From a virus, in the IMG/VR virus record IMGVR_UViG_3300044984_001453, positions 1 through 32,168 of that record: a stretch of 32,168 nt of DNA; one strand, given 5' to 3'. Both the position numbers and the translations under genes were made by a program. The notes below the pieces were generated by a model. It was not told where the DNA came from, ran no database searches, and worked only from the letters and a program-made list of their open reading frames with translations. Below, piece after piece: positions 7,051-19,000 of the stretch. How positions within the stretch are numbered: position 1 is the stretch's first letter; the number at the start of each line of letters is the position of its first letter.

Positions 7051-10000
7051 CTATCGACGATTATACTGGTAATTGTATTCTATCAATAACTCTTTCTCGT
7101 CGTTCTCAAGTTCTTTTAGAAGTTGCTTATCACCTTCAATTCGCGCTTCATCTTGTTTTTTACGCAAATCTTTTACATCTTTGATAATAGACTTTGTTTC
7201 ATCGTAGAAATCAAGCATAGATTGATTGCGAGTTACAAATTTATCAATTGCCGCGTCATCCGCTAATTTCTCATACTTTTTAAACTTGTCGTTAATATCT
7301 TCAGCTTCTTTACGTTGCGTTGTATAAACCCGACGGTAGGCATCAATAGTATCTTCTTTAACAAAATTGGATACTAAGGGGAGTTTACCAACACTCATTT
7401 CTTCCCCGTTCATTGATGAAGTATAAAGCGAATTTACAAATTTATAAGCTTGCGTACCTACCGAACCTGTCAACGCATTTAATGTGTATTTCATAGATTC
7501 GGGAGAGATGTCAATTAAACCAGATTCAACTTTTGTTCCACCTGTCACTTTGTTCATCCATTTAGCAAAGTCTGCAAACATCGTACCTCTTGTTGTAGAC
7601 CATTCTTTTTCACTATCTGGAATAGTGGTATCGTAAACATCTTCTGGATAGATAGGTTTACCCCATTGATTTCTATTGTAATTTATAGAAAACGGTATTC
7701 TTCCCGCAGTAGGAATCAAACCGCTTATCAAATCTTTAGCGTTCCATTCACCCGACACCATTGGGTTTACATACGAGAAGTTATTAAAGAAAGACGACAT
7801 GAGTTTGTTAGTGATTTTTTCTGGATCACCGCCTAATTGAATTCTAGCAATGGCTGTACCCATATCTTTAAAGAAAGATAAGCCATAAGGCAGTTTCCAG
7901 TCTACGCGCAGACCTGTTTTTTCATCTAACGTCACGCTAAGGAATCTGGTTTTTTCTTCCTCTGGAATCAAGTCATCGTCCCCATCATCGCCACCAAGTA
8001 GCGCTATCAAATAACCTAACGTCACATAAGTAGAAAGCATTGCAGCCGCTTGCACTTTATGTTCACCGTTAATAGTTGCATCGACTAAGTTTTCAGTACC
8101 TTGAATAGACGCATTTAAGAATAAATACATTGCCCCAAGTTCACGACCAACTACACCTCGACGATTAAAGTTAATGGTCACATTACGCGCGATTTTAGCG
8201 GCTTCCTGTGGAGATTTACCGTTATCAATCGCTACTTTAAACGTAGACAATCGAGTTGCAGTTTCACCAACTTCCCCTAAGTATTTCAATAAGTTAGCTA
8301 ATTTATTTTCTACTACCATCAGTTTTAACTTATCTAATGGATATTCATAGAATTTGGTATCTAACATTTTTGATTTCAAAACAGCCAAGTTAAGATCATC
8401 GGCTTTCTGCTCAATGCTTGAAATAAATGCCGCACCAGATTTACCACCGTTATCATAATAAAGTCTAATTGCCTTATCCCATTCTGCGTTACCCGATGAG
8501 CCTTTCGCCATGTATTTGGCAATCTGTAGTGATGCCATTGGTGTTTTAGCAAGCACTGTTGAAGCGTATTTAAATCCATATCTCGCAGTATTAGTGTATA
8601 ACCCAACTAGCGGATCAACCATTACCCCATTTGCAATAATGAATGCTGGATTTAAAATAGTGTAAGAGTGACGCAAGAATCTATTGTAAGCCGCCATAGT
8701 TTTAAACATAGAGTAAATGTTTTCGTCACCTAATCTATTAAACGCTTGAACAAACTCCTCGTCTTTAACAAGAATACGAACTTGTTTACCATTTCGCCAA
8801 TAAGATATTTCCTCATTTTGGTCATAAGGTTTTCTCATCAAAGTAACTTGTGGCTCACCACCGACTTTGACAATTTCATATTCGCGTTTTTCTTGTCCTG
8901 TTCTTGCTGTTTCAGCTTCAACATAGCGACGTGCATCTCGGAGCGTATCACGAACACCAATTTCACTACCGTGGAAATACATAACGTATTGCGCTTTTGC
9001 TTTACCCATAATAGGTTTCATTGGCGTTACTTCATTTTCCCATAAGTTAATATCGGGATTATCCTCAACTAATTTATATAATGTGGATTGCACATACATT
9101 TTAGAAGATCGGATAACAGCACGTTCCAAATTCATAACAATGTTTTCGACAATTTGATTTGCGCGAGATTGTCTACCGAGTGCGCGTCTATCAAACTTGC
9201 CAGATATTGAGAACCCTTGTCCAATGTTACCACGGCTAGATTTTCTAGGTTTACCGGTAACTTCGTCAACTTCCTCAAAGCCTTTCATTGGTACATGATA
9301 GTCAGAAATACTATCCCATTCTTCTGCTTGTTCTGGCGAAATATCACCCGATGCCACTAAGATATTTTTAACTATGTTTTGAATTTTTTGCCAATCGTCA
9401 GTTAATTTTTCAAACTCAGCGTACTTATCACCCATTGTTTCTTTATATCTTTTAATAATAGCGGCTGACTGTTCATCAGTCATACCGCTACCGCCTTCAC
9501 CTAATTTACGGAACTTAGGATTGATGGATTGGATATAAGCGTTTCGACTTGGTGCGCCTTTAGCATAAAGAAGCAAACCGATTTCATCTTTGTTTACATT
9601 CATTTTAGCCATTCTGTCAATCAGCGGTTGAATGTAACGCTCTTTGAGTTTTTCCAATTGGTTAGCTGCGATATTACCTGCCGCTTCCATTGCAAGAACT
9701 ACGTCATTACTTTCATCAACCTTACCACCTTGTTCTCTAACTCTATCCATTACCACACGAATTCTTAACAAGTCATCTTGAATCCATTTGCGTAAGAACT
9801 GGAAGGATGATTCAGCAGGAATATTGAAACTCCCGTCTGGGTTTCTCTCAATATCAGCAAGTAAACCGCCAGTGCCTACTTTTTCAGAAGCCATTGGCAC
9901 GTTTACAATATCCCCGTTACCTTTGGCAATTTCAGAAAGCGCTTTTAATACAGCGTTATCGGATTTTAAACCTAATATTGATTTGGCTTTTTGAACAAAC

Positions 10001-13000
10001 TTGTTAAGCCATTGTCCTGCACGGCTAATCCAAGAATCTTTTGCTTCAAATTGCTTTTGCAGAATTCTCGAACCGTTTACCGCCCAAAACTCCGATGGGC
10101 TAAGTAATTGATAATGAGCATCATAATTTAAAACATTGTTAGAAAAGTCTTTTTCCATTTGCTTATTAGCTTCTGGATCACCTGTTGATGCACGGAGCAT
10201 ATTATTAATAGCTCTAACCACATTTGCATCTTTGGTATTTTTCAAAGTTCTATCAAGTTCTTTTTTCCATGCTTTGATAACTCCGTCTTGAACAGATTGC
10301 GGCATCATCGTTTCGGTATGATGCAGAATTTCATGTGCAGCCACCGTACCGCTTAAATTCTTGTTGGTAAATAGCGTGATGACTTTTGAAACAGGATTAT
10401 AAGTCCCCGCAGCACGACCTTCAATTTTACCCGATGTACCGATACCAAGTTCGTTTGCAAACTGAGGATTGTTTTCAAGTAACCATTGTGTCAAATCCGC
10501 TTCTTCTTTTGGAATAGTCCCATCAGCAACACCTTTACGCAATTTAGCAATAATCCAATTAGCACCACGTCTACGACCTGCCTCAATTTGACGAACATCT
10601 CTTGCGCTACGTTGCATCTCAAGACCGTCAATTACTTTTTGCACACCTAAACGATAACCTGCATCAGTTATTTTACCTGCTTCAAGTTGCTTTTCTAATC
10701 TGATTAACTTTTGACGCGCATTGATTTTAACTTGCTCTGGTACATTACTTTCGTATCTTGGTGGTAAATTAGATAGGGTTTCAAGATTTGATTTTTTAGG
10801 TTCAATTGAAATATCTTCAAGAGGTTTCTCTTTCCCTGCAACAGGTGGTAAGTCTTTCCAATACTGCTCGTGAATAGCGAAACCTTTTTCACCGTTAGCA
10901 GGATTTGTAAACGCCCATGTGTATTTATCAATTTCACGAGCTTGGTCGTGTGTTAAATCACTACGCAATTTAATCTTGATTGCTTTGCCTCTTTTTGTAA
11001 TGTAATCAATAACTGCATCTGGATCAGTAACCGATGTATCGCGTTTTGGTTTTGATGCTTTACCTTTTTTACCTTGTTCGTTTAATGTTGTTTCAACATC
11101 TGCACCAAACGGTTGTTCGTTTGTAGTCATTCTCGGCATAACTTCAATGGCATCCATCCGAGTAAACAAATCTTCAATATTATCAATGTCGCTCAAATCT
11201 AAATTACGAGATTGTGGAACATTGCCTGTTGAAGATTTTTCAATTACCACAATGCGAGTTCTAACGCCTGTCCCTGCGCGTTTAAAAGTAACATCGGGCA
11301 AGTTAATACTCATAATTAAATGCGCATCGGGATTAAGCATTTTATCTTTAGCATCTTTACCATAAAGGAATTGTTCAAGACGCTTTATTGCTTGCCCCTC
11401 TGGTATCAGCGCAACAATACGACCGCCTTCACGCAAATGCCCAAATGCTTTCGCAACATGGTCAATGGCAGTTTTACCTGCTGTGCCAAACGGAGGATTC
11501 ATTACAATCGCATCGTACTTGTTGATAATGTTCAGTTCTTCAAAGTTTTGACGTTTGATATCACCATCTTGAAATACCAATGCTAACCGTGAGTTGAGTT
11601 CAGAACTTGGCTCAATTGCTGTTCTTTCAGCATCTGGTCTAAACCATCTTGCAATTGCACCATGACCCGCACTCGGCTCTAGCATTTTCTCGCCTTCTTT
11701 GGCATCAACAAGGCGTGTCATTACTAAACCGACAGGTTCGGGCGTTGCAAAGTAATCCGTGCCTTCTGCTGACTTTGTACGCGCATTTTTCTGTTGTTGT
11801 GCGTAGTAATAAGAGCGAGCTTTATCCATCTCGGTAACTGCTTTAGCCGCAGCGCGATCTTTTTCTTTACCGCCTTTACCTTCGCCCTCATGCCCAACTG
11901 GGTAACTACCGCTTAATTCAAACGCATCAATAAACGCATCACGAAGTCCGCGAGCAAATTCACCTAATGCTAAGTTTTCAGCCGCGCTTGCACGTCCTGC
12001 AATGGTGCTTGCAAACGCCCATCTTTCCCAGTTTGTACCTGTGTTGACATATCGGAAAATAGCATCTGACTTTTGACCTACTCGGAAGATACGACCTTCT
12101 TGTTGAATAGCTGTGGTTGGCGCTGTTGGTAAACCGATATTGATAAGTACACGTTGGTGTTTACCGGTAGTATCATGGAACGACACACCTTCTTTTGCTG
12201 ACGCAGATTGCAGGAGCATAAGATTCTTGCCTGAATTATCGTCATTGAATTTCGCAACATCAGCGATACGAGTTTTACTGTCCCCGTTATATATCATTAC
12301 GTCATCGCCAAATTCCTCTTGGAATCGTTGAATAGGCGTAGTCATGCTTCCTTCAAGTGCTTTACCGCTTGCTAAGTCTGGGAAGGCTTGTTGAAATTGG
12401 CGATACTGCTGTTTAGTTGCATCGTCTGCTAAATTTATCCCTTGCACACCAAATGGGTTTTTGACCCCACCAACTTTATAGTCATGAAATACAATGACTT
12501 TTTTACCTGCTGCCAAGTAATCACGAATCATTGGGATAACTTCTTTGGCTTTAATTGCTTCAAGTAAAAATTTACGTTCAAGTCCACCAAATCGTTTATT
12601 GATAATCTGTGCTAAATCACGCGCATCATTATCCGCAAGCCATTGGAGCGCTTCATCAATACGTTGACCTACGGCTGATTCAGTTAGAATAAAACGACGA
12701 TCATAATCGTAATCCACATTAAGTGTTCTGGCAGATATTGCACCGGATCGTTTAAGTGTTTCATTAAACTGACGTTGCATATTACTGCGATCAACTTTTG
12801 CATCGGGTTGCGTTAATTTGTTATAACGCATTCTATAGCCAAGGTGTTGCATAAAGTATTTCTCTTTAGCACCACCAGAGTTATAGCCAGTTGATTCTTG
12901 GTCACCGTAGTCAAACAAATAACCTTCTGCATAATCGATATTGGATTCATGTGCAAAAGGCGTTGCTGACAATAGAACGACTTTAGTATTGTCATCCATT

Positions 13001-16000
13001 TTGTCCCATTCTACTTTTGCTTCAGCACGTTTCTTATCATACTCAGAATACTTATCGTCTTTGTATTGTTTACGACGGTCTATTTCATCTTGATAAGCAA
13101 TTTTAATTTCCGCACTATAAGCTGAAGCATCTCTAAATTTAGGTGATTCTAATTTGAAATCCCATATTGAAAACTTATCAAGATAACTTGCCGCTTTTAC
13201 TTTCTCCAGTTCAGCAATTAACTCTTTGTTTTTTCTATTAAACCAAAAAGTAAACCCAAGGTTATGATGTGTTAATGCGCGTAACTGATTGAGCGCATTG
13301 GTTACATCACCTTGTTCATTTTGCATTAAATACTGGGATTCATCAGTAACAATCAAATCCCAATCACGGTCTACTAGCGAATCATTGTCGCCAAAGTTTG
13401 CATAGGTTGTACCAACAACACCTTTGCCGGCATCCGTTTTATCTTTGAGGAGAGTAATATCAATCTTAAAGAATTTCTTAGCCGCTTTAATCCAAGAGTC
13501 TAAAATGTTTTGCGATGGTGCGACGACAATGATGTTGTCTTTACCTTGATCCACAAATCGACGCATAACACCAAGACCAGTAAAAGTTTTACCTGTTCCT
13601 GTACCATTGGTAAATAACACACCTTTTTCATCTTTAAATCGTTTCTCAGCAAACGCAATATCATTAGCTTGTCCATCATCTAAGAAAGGCATTTCTGTTT
13701 TGATATTGCTGATATCCGCTGTTTTTATTTCTACAGGTTGGGGTGTAGACCCTTTAATTGCTTTTGAAGGAAGTTGCGTAATTGGATTACTTCCTGCTCG
13801 TCTAACATCCATTCCTTTGAGGCTATCATCAAGAGTTCGTCCGCTGTCAGTATTTCCAGTAGCGCTGACCGTAGTTCCTCCTGCTTCGTTTCCAGTATAT
13901 AGTTCGTTATCGCTTTGTTCTCCACCAGTAAGGGCAGTAGATATTGAATCGCCACTGTCACTGTTGGCAATATTCCCTCTGCTACCCACTGGCTCGCTTG
14001 TTTGTCCAAATATGCGAGCATCGGTGTCTGCTTCATCATAAATAGGTTGCTCATCTCTTTCGTCAATAGCGTTTGCGTTTGAGATATATCGTTCCACACG
14101 CTTGTTGGTACTTGGTACATTTTCAGTTTCCTGTGTAGGTTGTTTTGTAATCGCTTCAATATCAGCTTTATCAATAGTGGTAACGTCATCCATACCATCA
14201 AAATTAGATGCGCGTGGATCAAACTTAACAGCAAGATACCAAGATTTTAGATAAGGCTTAACGGCTGTTCCTAAGTCTTCAATCATTGCGTTAGCATAAG
14301 CCGCAAAAGTTCTTGCACCTTTTTCAATGTGGTAACCGGCTAGGGTGATACCTGCTTGCATTAACTCTGGATCAAGACCGCTATTTAATTGCCCCAGTTT
14401 GCTTTTTAAGATAGCACGAGCCTTTTCAGCCGCATCATCTGTAAACACAGTGTTACCACTTGGCGCGGCTTTAGTTGACGCTTGTTCTTTAGGCTTACGC
14501 TCTGGTGCAAAGATATCTTTAGTCGTTGTCATACCGCGACCAAGCATCTCGTCAACTACGCTATCAACTTGATTATCAGCTTGGCGTTTGCGTTCTGCCG
14601 CTGCATCTTTTATCGCTTGTTCTTTCTCTGCGGCTTTTTGCGCTTCCTCGCGTTGCGTTACTTCTTGCTGCGTGTAGGTGCTGAGGATTTCGGGAGCGTT
14701 TTCTTTAATAGTTGCAATACTTGCATCTTTTGTTGTTTGGTCAGCATTTTCTTCTCCAATGGAATTCCAGAAGTCATCCGCTTCATCTTCTGATAGCGTG
14801 ACAATGTTAGTGAGTAATTGGTCAAAATCTTTGGGTGTTTCTGCCGCTTGGATTTCATCAATTGTTGTCGGATTACCCGACGCTACTTTTAATAATTCTT
14901 TAGCTAGTTCTTTTTGCTCTGCTTCAAACGCTTTGAATTCTTCGACTTGCTCAAGCGCCATTTGATGTTCAAGTCCTTGAAACGTATAAACTTGTTGCCC
15001 TATACCAAACAACTTTGCATCTAATGATTGGCGCAATTGAGCCACTAAATCATTTCCACCGCTTACATCAAAGTCATAGCCGCGTAAAATTTCAGCCATG
15101 CCGTCAAAAGATTGTGAACTTGTTTTAGTAAAGTAACGACCTTTAAAATCAGAAAACCCTTCTCGGTTTGCTATCTCACGATTAATGCCGCCAAGTTTAC
15201 CGATAACAACTTCGATAGGCTCTAAACCGGTTATTGCTCTTAGGTTATTAGCAGCGGGTTTCTTTTTAGCAACAGGTTGTACAGCGGCTTGTTCTGCTAC
15301 AGGTTGCACAGTTGATTGTTCTTGGCGTTTTTTATTTTTAAACGCTTCATCAACAATGAGGCTATCCTCAAAGTCTGTTATTTTTTTATACGCTACTTCT
15401 TTTTCAGAATTAGTGGTAGCCTCGTTATAAGCCTTGTAAATTTCCTTTTTATACTCGTCCCCATAGTTATTTATAAACCATTGATTTCCAATATCTTTTA
15501 ACTCTTTATTTAAAATAGGTAATTCTAAATTGGCGCGTTTATCATTGGGATTTAAAGCGCTTCTTTTTTCGTAATTTGCAATTTCCTTTTTTATTCGAGA
15601 AACTCTATCCTCAAAATATTGATTGGATCGTTTATTGTAAACCACCTCTTGTTTAGGTAGAGCCTGTGCTTTTACCTTTTCAACGTCAGTATAACTAATG
15701 TTTTCATACTTACTTTCTAATGCGTTTGCAATATCAGCTTTCTTTTTGCTCTCATCTGGATTGGTAGCACGAGTTGATGCGTCGCGCAATGCTTCCACTT
15801 TACTCGGAGTTTGATTAAAAGGCGCTGTAAAATCATTTTCAGCAATCGCATTAATTACCTTTGGGTATAGGTCTGGATGTGTTTTTGCTGTAACGTGTGG
15901 AAGGAGGTAATTAGCAAATCGTTTAATGTTTAACTTATCAACATCTTGATTTCCAGCTTGAACGCTTTTTACAACATCACTGGCTTGATTAAGCTCGGCA

Positions 16001-19000
16001 ACTTTGTTTTGCGATCCAGTGATACTTTGCTCACGCCATTTTAAAATCTGCTCAATTAACTGTGGCTTGTTGATGTAGGATTTATTAACGCCTAATGGTT
16101 GAGCCATTTCGCGTAATTGCTTAACGCTAAGTCCTTGTAATTCCTCAGAAGTTTTGTCTTTGAGCATTTCTCTGTTTTGCTGAATCGTTCTTACTTTGTT
16201 TAGCAAATCAGTTTTTGTACCACTTGTTGATGCTCCAATAAAGGTAGCAAGTGTTTTCAAATCTTCGTGATTGAATTGTTGTAACACGTCCGCGTCTGAC
16301 ATTTGAGTAATATCAGTTTTCAGAATTCGATTGCTTACGCGATAAGGTTTTGGATGAGATGCTTTATATTCATCCAATGTCATATTTTGATAGGCGGTTT
16401 TATCTGTTGGCGTTGTTGATGCTGCTTCGATATTTCTTTTTTGTACTAAATACCCATCATTTTGCCAAGGTACAACTCTGTATTCATTTTTAGGCTCTAT
16501 CTTTTCCATAGACTTCGCCATTTGATTTGCATCACTTAAAGAATTGGTTGGAAATTGAAAAACCCATTCTCCCGCGGCATACGCCTCCTCTCTTTTTTTA
16601 TTAGCCGATTCTCTTTCTAATTTATTCAGTGTGTTTTTTATAGCAATCTCAGCTTTGCGAGTTCCTTCAAAATGACGTTCATTATCTGATGTTTCTTCAG
16701 CATAGATTGATTGCGCTTCTTCTGGCGTAGTAGCTTCTTTAATTCGCGTAACACGGTCAGCATTTCTCGTTTCATAATCTGCTGTTGGCGTTTCTGTAGG
16801 TTTTAAATTCTCACTATGCCACGCTTTATTCCATTCTTCCAATGCTTGTCGTCTGCTTTCATCATTAGGTGCATTTTCAATATATTGCGCATTAAATTCC
16901 TTATCAAGCACAGGTGCTTTGATACCTGCTTTAAATGCAGATCGCCCCATTTCAGTTGGCGTTTGCACTACAGGCGTTAATACTTTAGATAACTCTTTCA
17001 CTGTATCTGAAGTAAGTAGACCTGTGGACTTGGCGTTATTGTAAATACCCATAGCGTCGTCTTTGCTAATAGTATTATTTTCAATTTCCCCAAGTGCTTT
17101 TTTAATATCATTATTAATCAGATACTTAGCAAAAATATTTGGGTTATTAGCTGAAAATTCATTTCGTTTACTTTGAGTTTCCTCATAATTAACTGGCGCA
17201 TTTACAACTGGATTAGGATCAACAAATGTATTTTTCTCAATAGTTCCCCATCCACTTGTATTTTTGCGACTTGGTTCGTAAATCGGAGCAGGGTACATTA
17301 TATCCATGAAATCATAATGCGATAAGGTTTCAGCTCCATTAACACCTGCTTCCACATAAGGTATTAATTTGATTACATTGCCGTTTTCATCTTTTTCAAC
17401 AGATTTAATTGGAATTCTGTAGCCATCATAAGAAATTAATACATCACCTGCTTCTATTGAATTGAACGCATCTATAGTATTTTTCTCACCTATATAATCG
17501 CCTTTTGTAATGTCTTTTAAATTAATTACTGTTGGTGTTTCTGCTGTTGGTATTTCTGGCGCTTGTTCAATTGGCGTAATGAGATTAGTGTAATGATCCC
17601 TTTGCGCTTTGTTGAGCGAATACTTCTCACCTGTTGGCAAATACAGCATCGAGCCTTTTAGTTCTGCACCACCTTGCGCAACGGCTTGACCAATGAAGTC
17701 TAAACTTTCTTGTGTTGCGTCTAGTTTATCTGACTTGGCTTTTACAGGTTCTTCAACTATAGGTTCAACTACAGGTGTTGCGGCTTGGATGTTTGCTTGC
17801 GTTTGTGCTTCTGTTTGAACAACATCATGTCCAAAGGTGTTTGCTTCCACTACATTATTAAACGTCGCTACAGGATCATCTGAACCCATAATATCCGTAG
17901 CCGCTGTTTCGTTATCAACTACTGGCGCAGAGGTATCTGGCGCATTGCCTTTACGAGTTAAGTTTTCATCCCTAAAGATGTTTTTGTATTCCTCTAAAGT
18001 GCTAGTGGTTTGATCGCTTGCAGGTATTGTTGGTTCACTTGTTGGTAATCCACCTTGCAACATTGATTCTGCAATCGGTGTACCTTCGGGTTGAGGTTTG
18101 TCTTGGCGTTGTATATTTTTAGCAGCCATATCTGCAAGGCTATATCCGCCTCCCATTAAGCCACCGGTAACTAAGCCAATAGCCGCTGCGTTGGATACGC
18201 CTTCCAAAATATCCGGCTTATCTAAAGCAATGTTTTGAAGTATCTGCTCTTGCGCTGATTGTGGTAATTCTTCAAGTACACCTTCAGTAAACACACCGCC
18301 TAATGCTTGTTTGAGAACTGATTTATTAGCAACATCTACCGAGCCTGTACCGTTTGATAAAGTATCAAAATCAGCAATACCTAATTTCTTGGCAACTACA
18401 CCGCCTACACCAGCTAAGAACGCATCACCTGCACCCGCAGCAACTGCTAACGCTGATTGCTTACCTGTCAATAAACCTGTTTCAGTTTCTTGACGTGTCC
18501 CTTCGGCTTGTTGTCCTGCGCCTACTACTAATTCGCCTGCGGCAGGTGCTACAAATGAAGATGCTATACCTAAACCGCCAAGTGCTTTTACTGCTCCGCC
18601 AATTCGCCCACCAACATAAGATGTAGGTAATGATTCAAGCGCTGTATTAACGGTTGCAGATGGATTAGTAACGGCTGATTTTAACGTATCTGTAAATGTA
18701 TCTTGTGACTGTATTTCTTTTTGAGCGGCTTGTTCTTCGGGAGATTGTTGAGCAGTCAGATAATCTTTAGCCGCTTTATAATCAATACCTTTTTCTTCTA
18801 GGTATTTACCAGCTTCACCGCTACTGGCAATGTCGGCAATACCTGTAATGAATTCGGGAACACCTATTAAGCCTTTCGATAATGCTAATGATTGGTCATA
18901 AGCACGCTTACGGACAGGCTCAACAACATAGTCCATAAGAACATTGGCAGTTTCCTTAGCAGACTGATAGGCTTTATCAGTAAATGATATATCGCTTTGC

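Noticed and set aside
13607-14041. 144-codon plus-strand frame inside the polyvalent gene
   Set aside because: It lies opposite a long well-supported coding frame, lacks a ribosome binding site and has a Ser/Leu/Pro composition typical of an antisense shadow. The same applies to the 167-codon minus-strand frame at 13731-14234.
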